Source: Pelodera strongyloides
Taxonomy: Eukaryota > Nematoda > Chromadorea > Rhabditida > Rhabditidae
Length of the DNA stretch: 64,000 nt
Reading direction: 5' to 3'
NCBI GenBank assembly: GCA_036852015.1
Contig: JAANDG010000015.1
Span: forward strand, 248,001-312,000
Shown: positions 1-10,788 of the stretch, one piece after another
Numbering within the stretch: the stretch's first letter is position 1
Layout: the number at the start of each line of letters is the position of its first letter
Translations under genes and position numbers: made by a program
The notes under the pieces: generated by a model
The model's input: the letters and a program-made list of their open reading frames with translations, nothing else
The model's database searches: none
Told to the model about the DNA's origin: nothing

Positions 1-583
1 AAACCTAAACAAAATCATTTTCAGCATAAAAAATGAAATAATCATGTAATTATATTAATTTTAATGACTCCACCCACCACTGTAAGTCAAAAAATGAAAT
101 CCATTGTTCGCAGAAACCATCTAAACAGTCTTGTAGATCTTTTCATGGCGAGAATTTCTGTAAAAAAATTATAATTTTAGGCGTACTCCGAAGGAAGTTA
201 CGGCGTCTTGAAGTAAGGCAATTGCGAAGTTTAGATCAAGGGTATGTACGCTTGGGGGCGAAAACAGCTCATTCGAGCGTACTTCAGGACGCCGTAACTT
301 CCTTCGGAGTACGCCTAAAATTATAATTTTTTTACAGAAATTCTCGCCATGAAAAGATCTACAAGACTGTTTAGATGGTTTCTGCGAACAATGGATTTCA
401 TTTTTTGACTTACAGTGCTGGAGTCATTAAAATTAATATAATTACATGATTATTTCATTTTTTATGCTGAAAATGATTTTGTTTAGGTTTTTTGGCATGC
501 TTGATTTAGTGGTTGCGCTAGATTCCTTCAAAAACTTCTAGAAACACTTTTTTTGGGTGCACCTAAACTTATGAAAGGCACTG
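1..583. mobile_element. Tc1-like palindromic (fold-back) element, right part
   Basis: Positions 1-215 and 280-490 are near-perfect inverted copies of each other around a 64-bp loop; the only clear difference I found is a short insertion near position 70 of the left arm. Beyond 490 the sequence runs to a terminus reading AAAGGCACTG followed by TA at 584-585. Read inward, that end is CAGTGCCTTT, the style of end used by Tc1/mariner elements at TA sites. The mirrored left end should lie roughly 93 bp before the window. No transposase is visible, so this is a non-autonomous element. It lies in an intron of the TBC/TLDc gene. Confidence 0.75.
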
Positions 584-699
584 TATAAATTATATATCAG
601 ATTACAGTATCCTGCATGTTGTTTGAAGATCATCTGTACAGAAACCAATAACAGAATTTATTGAAATACGAAAATTTATCGCGGTGAATGTATTTGCAG

Positions 700-2828
700 A
701 TGCGAGATTGGCTCCGATGGATCTTTGCCGGCCTTCCGATGGCTCATGCAGTCAGAGTTATCGACTGTTTCCTCGTCGAAGGACAGAAGTTCATTATTCG
801 TGCGGGAATCGCTATCGTCTACATTTGGTCAAAGGCTTACAAGGTGTGTCTCATAATCTCCATACCTGTGATATAATGTATATTATAAGATAGCGAAACT
901 TTTTAGTTGGTAGCCATTTACAGTTATGAAAGGGGGAAAGTGAGTTGTGCTTTATGGCGCTCAATTTCACTCATATGTACTTTAGGGCAGACGTCTTGAC
1001 GAATTAATGGGCAAAAGTGGGGCAGAAAGGATATCAGACGTCAAAGAAGAACTATGGCAAACTGCCAAAACACTTGAGGTAATACATAGAATGTTACTGA
1101 TCGTTTACGACACTGTAGCATGTTTATTTTCTATTTTAAACTTATTATTAATCACACTCTTTATATGACAATTGATTGTCTATTCAATTATCGCTTCAGT
1201 ATGTGCACTATCGATGGTTTAGATCTCAACCGATACGTTTATCGAAGTCTGTGTCAGCATCCGCAATTTGAAAGGAGTCACGATTGCGCGATTGCAACAA
1301 GAATTCGAGAAGAAGGCATTTTTTTGTTATATGTAGCTTCACCAACATCAGTACCAGATATGTAAGGGTATTCACCTATTGAAAGTGTTGATCGCCCCGA
1401 TTAAGCGGCACAATCAATGGTAGCGACTTTTTGCATAGCGCAGTCCAGCAGAAGCTCTCACTGAAGTTAATAATTAGTTTAGGTAGCAGGTGAAGTGGAG
1501 AGACGCGAGTCACAAAAGCGAGCAAGAGCACCGCTTCCTTTATACACTGATGTTTTCCAAAGCGTCATCGGTATGTCAGATGGTTCCACTCGAATGGTTT
1601 AATACGTATTGATATACATGGAAATCAGAATGCAGTGTTTCATCGCAGTCTATATTGAGTACACCGGCTTTACTGAAGCTGCAGCTAATTTATTTCAGTC
1701 GATCCCGAAGTTGCTGTTTATATTATGCAAGCGTTGCCAGCTCGTCTCCAACTTTCCACTCCTGAGTTGCTTTTCCGCTTGAGTCGAGACGGAGCTTCGT
1801 TTACACAGTTGTGGACCAAGTAAGCAAGCTATCTTCTCTTTTTTAGACTATTGTACATTGTTTTGCCACCGTTGGCCCTTTATTACAGGTCCGCTGGTTG
1901 CTATGTGCTGAATAAAACCAAGTGTCAATAGCCCAAAATGATTCATATATGTTTTGTTTGTTGCATCTCAGATCAACAACCAGACAAGGGGTACTGATGA
2001 GTAAACCACTTTGTAGCTGGAATTCAATGTTCCAGAGTTGATGAGGCCGAACAATCACTGATTATTATTCGAAGTACCAGTGGAGAAATATTCGGTGCCT
2101 ACTGTAGTGCCTGTTGGGCGGAACGCAATGACCGAAAGGAGAGAACGAAAAGCAAGTATGTCGATTTTGACTGTGATAAAACACTAGTGTGATAAATTCT
2201 TGCTAAACAATTTTTTTGAAATCCACATTCTGTTTCTAGGTATTTTGGTACCGGCGAGTCGTTTGTGTGGAAGATCGATCAGTCAGATGAGGCTCAACTT
2301 CCAATAATCTACCGATGGGTTGGGGCAGCCATGGACCATCCCGACTCTTGTCCTCAGATGTTCATGGCGGCCAATGATAAACTTCTCCTTGTTAGTTTAA
2401 TAAATATAGATTCGTTGTTACTATCATCATTCACACATTGTAATTCTCAAGAGGACGACTATTTCTCACTTAAGTGGATGAAGGCATTTTCCTATGACAA
2501 CATTCGTGCACTGAACTAACCTCCTTTTTCAGATTGGCAGTGGAGGCGGTGATGCAATTCGGATAAGCGAAGAATTATCACATGGAATGTCAAGCAAGTA
2601 AGTGAAGACTATTTGTTCTGAACCAACTACTGGAATAATCCTGGTTTTTGTGTTTTGCAGGCCCTTTCCATGGATTTTTTTACTTCATTCGTACGAGTAT
2701 AGAGTTTCTTGCTGAAAATTCTAAATATTTCTTTATCTTTCAGCTGTTCCACTTTCGAGTCACCGCCTTTGGTGAAGGATAATTCCTTCTATATCCACGA
2801 ACTGGAAGTATTTGGTGTGACTGCTTAG
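700..2828 (+). CDS. TBC1D24: TBC/TLDc domain protein, TBC1D24/Skywalker type (5' partial)
   Basis: Nine exons are visible: 700-843, 986-1078, 1223-1325, 1487-1570, 1699-1819, 2036-2155, 2240-2390, 2533-2597 and 2744-2828. Phases agree throughout and give 321 codons plus stop; the 1325/1487 junction is the least certain (1490 is an alternative acceptor). The first exon carries the end of a Rab-GAP TBC domain (HAVRVIDCFLVEGQKF). A linker follows, then a TLDc domain running from LLFRLSRDGASFTQLW to the terminal HELEVFGV. TBC followed by TLDc is the architecture of TBC1D24 and Drosophila Skywalker, which regulate synaptic vesicle trafficking and oxidative-stress resistance. The catalytic arginine-finger part of the TBC domain would be upstream of the window, so GAP competence cannot be judged. 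The C. elegans counterpart is probably tbc-7 (from memory). Confidence 0.85.
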
Positions 2829-2839
2829 TCAATTAGGGC

Positions 2840-3160
2840 AGATTTCCATGCATTGTCGCCCAGCCAGTATGACCAGGAATATTTACGATGTCCCCTTTTC
2901 GTGATGGAGGGTGTCCGTAACTAGTGCGCGCAAGCTGTGGCACCTCATTTAAGATTCATGCTCGGCTGAGATATGGGCATTGTGTCTCCGGGGTGACCCG
3001 CGAATAGAATTTGAGCCTATTTCGGGGGTTCGAATGGGGAAAGCGAATATTGTATTGATCCGTGGGATGAGGCCCACCCGTGAACTCCTGCAACAGGGGC
3101 ACTATGCTTTCTTGCCTCGTATTTTGACCAAGAACAGCAACTAATAGGAGGCACCTAACT
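2840..3160. repeat. GC-rich block, possible dispersed (tRNA-derived?) repeat
   Basis: Just downstream of the TBC/TLDc stop codon, about 300 bp are much richer in G and C than the surrounding AT-rich DNA and hold no long open frame. At 3026-3037 the string GGGGGTTCGAAT resembles a Pol III B box. I recognise no tRNA fold. A SINE-like or other strongylid repeat is the likeliest explanation, but no second copy occurs in this window. Confidence 0.35.
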
Positions 3161-4042
3161 CATCTTTCGAAAACCAACTTTTGTATTTTAATTATGAAAG
3201 AGTTACAGTAACTCTATTGGTTTCTATCCTAATCCACTCATCCCTATCTGTTATTTCAATTCAAATTTATAGAAAAAAAATTATCCCTATATGTCACAAA
3301 TTTGTAGAAAAATATCGCTTTCACTTTATAAAGATAGCTTTCTATTATTCGCATTCCACAGTTCCTTCTAACGTTTTCTGTACATAAGATTTTGTTATGT
3401 TAATCAAAGGTCGTTCGACTTTGTTTTAATGGTTTATATTTGTTATGCAACGCTCAGACTGAGTGCCATTGTTTCTCTAAACTGTTATGTTTTGAAATTA
3501 ATAATTATTTTCACTTGAATTGCGGTGATTTTATGTATATGATGCGTTTCGCGATGTGCAATTTATGATTCTTTGTAGTTTTTGCTTTTACCGTTTTCTT
3601 TCAGTATAATCGAATTTCTAATTGAGTTCCTCATTCACGCTGTCGTTTGATACTTGTTGTCAGAACTACATAGTTGTTTTAATTAGTAACGTCCATTTGT
3701 CTTGCCAACATTTAAGGTTAGATATATTACTAAATATTAACACCTTCCGGTTTGCTACAAATAATGTGTTTCCGTCTATTCCGGCTTTAAAAATTTGTCC
3801 GTGTTAGATCATTTAAAAGCAAGGCTTCTATTGCCATTTAGTTGATAAAGTCGTTTTAAATACTGTGTACATGTGTTGTTGTATTGCTTTTATCGTTTGT
3901 GGTTTGGTTTCAAATGAGAGATGTTTCACACTGGCCGTCAACATTCCCTTGTGACCCCATATCCAATTACCAGTCGCTTCGCATAATGATTCATGTAAAT
4001 TCTTTAGAAAAGATCATATCGGTGTTTGCAACAAATATTGTA
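3161..4042. other. Intergenic, AT-rich; no gene seen
   Basis: This holds the presumed rest of the TBC/TLDc 3' region and the upstream region of the MPDU1 homologue. Short open frames here have no splice context or recognisable sequence. The frame of the first MPDU1 exon stays open upstream to 3884, but that extension is AT-rich and does not resemble the family. Confidence 0.5.
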
Positions 4043-5489
4043 ATGAGTATCCCGCACTATACTAAAATTGTCACCGATTATCTGTTTCCCGGGAAATGTT
4101 ACAAAGAACTCGTATCGAAATTCAACGTTGCTCATAGTGAGTTTTAATTTGAACAAAAAAAAATGCATGAAGAGATCATGTAGTCTGTAATCTAATTCAA
4201 ATATGGTTCTAAAATTACATTGATGTTCTTGTAGCTAAATGTGCTCATGTTCTCTTCACTCGGGTTTCCCATATCTCACTGTCAGCGGGTTCTGGATTTA
4301 TTCTGCTTCCTCAAATGGCGAAGATTGTAAACTCCAAGAGCACTTTCGGAATAAGCATGTATGCTCAGGTAACTTACACACAAATAAAATCCACATGGAA
4401 TAAAAGAGCACGTTCTTGAAGCTTAAAAGTGCCATTTTTAACAGGTATCAACGGGAAAGGGAATTTATTAAATCGTGTTGGCCCCTGGAATCAGCTCCAA
4501 AATTTCAAGCAAAATTTCAGATTTTGGCTTTAACTAGCTTTTCTTCGATTGCGGCGCATGGATACCTTAAAGGACAATTGTTTAGGTGGGACAGAATCCT
4601 GCAATTTTCTTTTCTTTAGAAGCAGACCTGCGTACTTTGTAATTTGAATATTTTAATGAAAAATGGGAAACGTGAAAAGGTTATATTAGTATTATCTCTT
4701 GAGAATAATTTAGTAACGTAACACGTAATGTATGAGCAGGATATTAGTTTTGTAAGGAGAAACACTTTATTTCAGCTTGTGGGGAGATGCCCTATTCATG
4801 TTCATCCAAGAATGCCTGTTGATTATGCAAATTCTCTACTATGGAGATGAATCTTCGTATGCGTTTGCATTCCTCGCCGCAATATGGGCTGCACTTTTAG
4901 CAGTCGTCGGCGAATACATACCGCTCCACATAATTGTTCTCATATACAAGGTGTCTGTACCATTGCTGGCGGCATCCAAGGTAATTCCTAGCTTGATCCT
5001 TAGTAAATGGACTGTTTAGATTTTACTTGTCCTGTCATCCAACCCAAAGTCATTAATTCCAATTGTTTGACATATATTAGTTGACTTTGGACAGGTTAAA
5101 CTGATGAGATAAACACCCACTAAGGCTAGATGTTTAGTTGGCTCAAGTTCTCAAAACTTCTCGGATTGGCGCGACCGGCCAACTTTCCTACGTTTCAACA
5201 TGTTTGGCGTTAGCTCGTAAGTTTTCGTTTTCAATATCCACTATTTGCCTCGTAAGTCATGAGGGCCCCCACTTTCCTGTGGATATGGGAATATAGTTTC
5301 TCTTTCCATGAATATTGCTGAATAATAAACAATATTTTAGTTGAATGTTGTCGATTCTGCTGTCGCACTCCTTCGACATATCTGCACTTTGGAGGCTATG
5401 TCTTAACAGTAATCTTCATTCTTGTTATGATCTATCAATTCCATACCCTCCCAACGTCCGTCACGTCAAACCAAAAGAAGAATCAATAG
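4043..5489 (+). CDS. MPDU1: Mannose-P-dolichol utilization defect 1 protein homologue (PQ-loop)
   Basis: Exons 4043-4136, 4235-4368, 4521-4585, 4776-4980, 5138-5216 and 5341-5489 join in phase to 241 residues (human MPDU1 has 247). The start ATG gives a protein in which the family's N-terminal FPGKCYKEL and the first PQ-loop segment ILLPQMAKI are placed correctly. The long fourth exon begins WGDALFMFIQE, matching the conserved WGEALF block, and continues as hydrophobic helices. The C-terminus is lysine-rich (NQKKNQ), like human MPDU1. The family acts in the ER membrane and is needed for use of mannose- and glucose-phosphate-dolichol in N-glycan and GPI synthesis. The last intron is the weakest point: the expected LARIF-like segment is not reproduced, so the 5216/5341 junction may be wrong. 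Confidence 0.85.
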
Positions 5490-6364
5490 TACCTCCGCAA
5501 TTATTACTGGGTAAATGGAGAATAAACATTGAAACCAACAATAACCATTTAAAACGAATGTTTATACATGTGTGCAAAATTCAAAAGAACACGAATGATG
5601 ATATCACGAGTCACTAAAAGTTTTCTGAACACGTAATATTAAAAGACCGGCGTTTCTGTTACAAAGTAGTGAATGGCGAGAAGTAAGTACAGAATCGACC
5701 ACTGAAGACCTTATGTGATCATAAGAATATATTACGGTTAGGGGGATTGGGAATCCGAATTCAGCCTCTGCTAAGATTCCATTTAAAAAAAAACTCTTCT
5801 GATAATTGAACTAAAATGTTTTATAACAAACAGATGGCGCGTCGGGAAAAAAATAGGTGCTGAAAGTTTGCGAAACGTTTGACTTGTATAGTAACAAAAT
5901 TTCATGCAGGAGTGGAACCCGAACAAATTCACGTCATCAAAGGGTGATTACAAAAAAAGCAGAAACTATGTCGGCGAAAATAATGAAATGCGAGTATACT
6001 TGCTAATGAATTAAGGAAAATAAAAATTTAGAAATTGCAATGCTATGGGAGTCTTTGAATTGAAAACGACAATAACTTATATAACTTATGCGTCTTTTTA
6101 CAACTGTGATTATGCCTTGATATGCGAAAGAATAGCCGCCAGTGTTTGAATATCATCACACAAGGTATTCATGCCACTTCTTTGGTTTCCTGTTGAAGTG
6201 TTTCTGAAATGACTAAATTGACTAACTGGTTCTGAACATTCTAGGAGACTTTTTCTACACAGTAACGGATCGACTGTGGTCTCGGTGGCTAGATTGCTTT
6301 GATAGTCGCTACTAGCTCCATCATTTACTCTCGACACAACAGTCATTTAAGAGGCGAGACTGAT
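5490..6364. other. Intergenic between convergent genes
   Basis: This is the 3' region shared by the MPDU1 homologue (+) and the TMEM268-like gene (-). On the - strand an open stretch at 6110-6346 has plausible composition (for example DIQTLAAILSHIKA before the stop). It could be an alternative last exon of the TMEM268-like gene, but no acceptor joins it in phase to the preceding exon. Confidence 0.4.
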
Positions 6365-8581
6365 TTAGTGTCGTCCGAGATCTACCTGCTTTATATGGGC
6401 AAAGATAGTCGAAAATGCCTACCTTTTCCACATATTGGCAAACACACAAGAGTTTCGCGCAGTGCTTTGGAAGCATGTCAGACACTCCGTGAGCCGGTTT
6501 TGATGGGAAGAGTGTTCGGTTCTAAATATTCAATGTTCAATATAATTGTCTACGAAAAGGCACAGCGTTACAGTTATACATGCAGATATAATATAAACAA
6601 TAGGAAACGTACCCGACAAGTGTCCTTCACGAATCCTTGGGAATATTTCAACACCAAATTTCGCGCTCTTTCTTCCACCTAGAGTAGACTCATTATTAGT
6701 GTTTGTGTAAGTCTTTATATCTAATATGTCAAAATATCCCAAAGTCTCAGTGCCTCTTACAATGATACCGCACTCGACACGAAATTAAACACCGTTAGAA
6801 AAAACAAGTGCTTTACATGCAACACTTGAAATAAGAAAGTTGTATTTATACGGAAATCGAGTTCTCAACAAAATGACGACATATTTCATTAGTTACAGAT
6901 CCTTACTTGTTCCTTTGAGATGTCCTTGGAGGAATGAAGTCCTGGTCCTCCTTCTCCTCCAATAACAGCCCCTCCACTCGCCTCGATTCGAATCAGTCTT
7001 TCAATATCGTGCAAACAATCAGTCGTGTCGAAGTACATTATTTGGATCTGAAACTAGTGTCGATATTAATTGGTGCCTGTAAACAGCGCACCTCCAATGC
7101 GGGTACCTCTAAAGACCTCAATAATCGGAGACTAATGCGTCATCAGATTCACACCCCGATATATAACAAACACATTAGAAGACAAATCACTTACAACAAC
7201 TTTATGGCACGATATTTGTCCCCGATCCTCGACTCCTGCCAGGAATCCATGTCGCGTCAATACTTTATTCGCACTATGTACACAATGACGAAGACCAATA
7301 CGAATCTAAAAAGCTTACTGATTTTCTAATACGCACATTGTGTACAGTCTCTTTACAAAAAAGCATGTACACGAGAAATATTGATAAGCTTCCAAAGCAA
7401 ATAATTAATAGTGAAGGCTTTGTTTTTAAGATATTTTTACCTATTAAGAGAGCGTGATTTCGTTCATTTGATATGTGTGCAGTTGAAGGAAAAGCCATTA
7501 TATTAGATTCATCATAGCTACATTTCATCATTCTTTGAAATACAAAACAACATAATTGAAACCGAATTGAAATCGAATGTAACTTACTTGTTTCCTGATA
7601 ATGGCACATCCAACTATTCCACCAATAAGAGTGGCACACCAAATAATGCAGAATATAAATACTGGGAGACCTCCTTGAGGACTTGAGCAAAGAACAGCGA
7701 TGAGCACGAGCAGTGAGAAAGTCATCCACAGGGCGATCACGCGACCGTATAGCGTGGAATAGCTGCAAGTCAATTATGCTTGAACATATAATTCATTTAC
7801 AGCATCTATCGTTTTTCTTTGTTCATTTTCACATAAAGACAGATGTATATTACAAGGGCATACACAGGTGCATAATTTTTCATAAACTTATTAAGAGACT
7901 AAAGTCTAAAGTTGCAACAAAGTACTTACGCTCGAAACCGGTAATCGTTTGTTATGAGTTCCATTGCCGTGACGAAATCCTCGGCAGGTAGCTGAAAATA
8001 AAGTGATAAACCAAAGTGATAAGTATAAAAAATCGAGCACCTCACGAATCCAATAAGGATGTTCGATGACTTCTGCACTCAGTATAATTTTACCAAAGGA
8101 ATCGTTTGCTAACAATATGCTTATAGGTCAACGACGCATTGTTAAAAAATGCAAAAGCTTACTGTAACTCCTGCAGCGAGAACCGCCGGCACATTAAATG
8201 GGTTGTATCGTGGCGGCACAACCCATGCACACATTGAGTTTTCTGGATAGACGGTGGCAACCACTTTGCCATTCTCTGCAACCAAAATATGTATTCCTTA
8301 TGCCGTAAATATCAAACTGTGGTCGTTCACTAGCCAAAAAAAACAGAGTCGATTTGATGACGATGAAAGTAAAAGAGTATAAAGTAAAACTCACTAAGCG
8401 GGAATCCATTCCCATTGCTGGTTGTTTTGACCTGATGCACTGAATTGACCACCTTCCCGTTTCTATACTCTTCATGTTGACTGGCAGTCAGTTCAGGTAT
8501 TTGCCCGAGTTTAGAAGGATCTGAATAATAGTCCATAAAGAACAGTGTCTCGTCCACAATAGGAGTGTATAGAATAGACAT
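6365..8581 (-). CDS. TMEM268: TMEM268-like two-pass membrane protein
   Basis: Exons on the - strand: 8395-8581, 8163-8275, 8041-8108, 7930-7991, 7588-7762, 7195-7305, 6907-7047, 6613-6678, 6423-6521, then probably about 6365-6385 (stop at 6365). The protein starts MSILYTPIVDE and has two adjacent membrane helices (WMTFSLLVLIAVLC; FIFCIIWCATLIGGIVGCAI). Later come ANKVLTRHGFLAGVED, QIMYFDTTDCLHDIERLI and KLLCVCQYVEK, which fall in the order and spacing of human TMEM268 (NGALLRHRVLLGV, LWFVYFDLENCVQFL, CPCQLIEAYI). The molecular function of the family is little known. One junction fails: exon 8163-8275 ends in phase 0 but exon 8041-8108 needs one carried base. An unusual donor or a sequence error is likely there. 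The start is placed at the first ATG of the longest in-frame exon. Confidence 0.72.
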
Positions 8582-8948
8582 CCTTCGGGGAGCATGGAAT
8601 TGTTTTGAGAGCGAAGGTTTTCGGTACTTGTCTCCTGTATTTATACATACGCCCGCGAAGCTCAGATATCAGTTCGCATGGCATGAATCACCGCCTCTAA
8701 CCACTAATTAAAGTCATAATCACAAGAACGAACAATATTAACAATTTCAGAAGCATTTATTTTTATTGCAGCATTCGGTGAGTGCATGTGTTCCTACTTT
8801 TATCGCCCGTTTCTACGGACCGTTGAGTCAATAGTAATTACGGTTCTTTGAAAAAAATTGGTTTGTAAAATAAATGAAAGCATAAAAAAAAATCATTCAG
8901 GCACAATCTATGTAGTAAATTTTTTTAAGACCTTAGGCAAGCAGAAAG
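8582..8948. other. Intergenic; upstream region of the TMEM268-like gene
   Basis: No open frame with splice signals is seen. The segment separates the TMEM268-like start codon from the stop codon of the small acidic gene on the same strand. A spacer of about 370 bp is longer than usual for a nematode operon, though an operon is not excluded. Confidence 0.4.
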
Positions 8949-9173
8949 CTATTCGTGGGTAGCAGGCTGAACATATGATTCACCTGCAATCATTTCAGTG
9001 GGTAGTGGAGTAATCGGAGGCGGCTGGGCGTCTGATTCTTCAATGTCAATAATCTCCTGATCCGGCCCATCGACATCCAGTACAACTGAACTCCTTCTGC
9101 CTCTTCGGTCTTGCGATTCATCAAAAGAGACCCAATTCGTGGACTTTTCATTTCCATCGCTTTCCCGTTCCAT
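8949..9173 (-). CDS. Small acidic protein or last exon of an unrecognised gene
   Basis: The exon is preceded by a good acceptor (AACTTTCAG ending near 9188). From ATG 9173 it encodes 74 residues, beginning MERESDGNEKSTNWVSFDES. It is hydrophilic and acidic, with a basic RRGRRSS patch, a run GPDQEIIDIEESD and a proline-rich PPPITPLPTE near the end, so it is probably disordered. The frame is open upstream of the acceptor but turns hydrophobic and AT-rich there, as intron would. Either it is a single coding exon with a trans-spliced leader, or it is the terminal exon of a gene whose 5' part I could not find between 9190 and 10780. I recognise no family. Confidence 0.5.
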   Translation of the reverse strand: MERESDGNEKSTNWVSFDESQDRRGRRSSVVLDVDGPDQEIIDIEESDAQPPPITPLPTEMIAGESYVQPATHE

Positions 9174-9189
9174 ATCTCGAACACAACTG

Positions 9190-10788
9190 AAAGTTATGAA
9201 ATGGTACCAAGAGATATAAAAATAGACTGAAATATTTAAATATAAAACAAACGAGCAATAAAAAATGCGACCCGAAGAACTAGAAATGGATTTATTTATC
9301 CAAAGCCAAAAAATATGGCTTAAAGACAAAGAAAGCTTAGCTCTCTAATTTTACTAATTGATTGTATTCACGTCATGTAATGATTTTTCCTTAAGTATTT
9401 CTCATCGGCTTAAACAATAGAGTGTTGTTTAAAACAATTAACAAGGAGACATGACATTCAGACTTCAGACATTGTTGCTAGGCAAAATGGAACAAAAGAG
9501 CGCTAATATTCGCAAGTACCTTCTCAGAATGCGCATGTTTTCGATATGAACGCAAAGAAAATGGCCAAATGTGGAATACTTTCTAGAATAATCGGATTTC
9601 TTGGGCCGAATTCCAAGTATCGAGTTTGCACTTTAATTACTTAATCCTTTGAAATATTTATGTGTAACAAAGGTCACACTGTTCCTTAATATTATGTAAA
9701 AAAAAACGTGAAATCGTTCTCTGTCTGAATATGCGTATTGTTAGACGAACACCGTGTGACGAGAGAGTGGTCTTGACCGATATGTAAAGTAGATAGATAG
9801 TGCACCCCGACTGAAGCAGAACACAGAATCAGCGGACTAGAGCAGTGGAGAATGTAGATTGTTTTATAGAATTTAACAAAAACTTTAATTTCAATGTAAA
9901 AAGCACTGGTTATAATGGTGTGACTATTTTGCATATTATCGAAAAACATGCGAATTTTCCAAATTAGGCGAGGAATGGATCGTTCTTTGGAGTTTGGAAG
10001 CAGTGAAATCGATGAATATTCATTTCTAATGCTTATATGTAAAATAAATCTGAACATGAGTATTAGTGATTAGAATCAAATTGTTTGAAAGCACAGCCTT
10101 GCATTTCTCGTGCAATATAATTATTTGTCGTGTTTATACAAACCAGGTGAACTTCGATATGGATTTTACCACTCTATATTACTTAGTCCAAAGGTTCTCG
10201 CTTTGTCACTATGAATGACCCCAGTAGTAAATCTGCTAACGCGAGAAAAGATAGTTTCATGTTATCATTGTCAATCACACCAAGTACAGAAGGTAAAAAT
10301 TCAATGAAACATGGCGACCCGTGCGACAATAACAGATTAGAGAAAGTGAACAAATAGAAATAGAAGTTGAATAACACGAGAGTGTCAGTCATACAGAGGA
10401 AGGCATACGGTTTATAGTTATTGATAGGTGGAAACACATTCCATCGAAACTTTTGCGAGTATTGCGAGATACAGAAATGACAAAACGAATTGTGAAAACA
10501 CATGAGTGATTATAGAGGCAACACCATGCAACCAGCCTGCGACAAAAGAAATGTGTAATTTTATGCAATTTTCGATGGAATAGCTGTTATCGCGTTTTTT
10601 TCTAGAATTTGAGTCATGCAGACGACAAATGTATTCACAGTGAGAATTTGGTCTATCAGACGCTAATTAAGCGATTCGTGCAATTTTTTTGAAAGGGACA
10701 ATACAAGTGCACTAATGCAAGACAATAAAATTCAAAATATGAAACAATGATTGTATTACTAAATGTTGCCTTGTTCTTGTAGAATAAG
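9190..10788. other. AT-rich non-coding stretch
   Basis: Two open frames of about 106 and 121 codons occur on the - strand (10183-10503 and 9692-10057). Both are rich in Phe, Ile, Ser and Tyr, as random AT-rich DNA would be, and neither has a splice context. An isolated acceptor (TTGTTCTTGTAG, ending at 10782) precedes the start of the next + strand gene. Confidence 0.4.

Noticed and set aside
3020..3045. Possible tRNA gene (GGTTCGAAT motif)
   Set aside because: No matching acceptor stem, anticodon arm or A box could be folded around it; retained only as a possible repeat.
6299..6682. 127-codon open frame on the + strand
   Set aside because: It overlaps the last exons of the TMEM268-like gene on the other strand, which have correct splice sites and family sequence; this frame is their shadow.
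7274..7768. 164-codon open frame on the - strand
   Set aside because: It runs through two exons and the intron of the TMEM268-like gene in a different frame; the spliced model explains the locus better.
10183..10503. 106-codon hydrophobic frame on the - strand
   Set aside because: Composition (Phe, Ser, Leu) follows from AT-rich DNA; no splice or start context and no recognisable motif.
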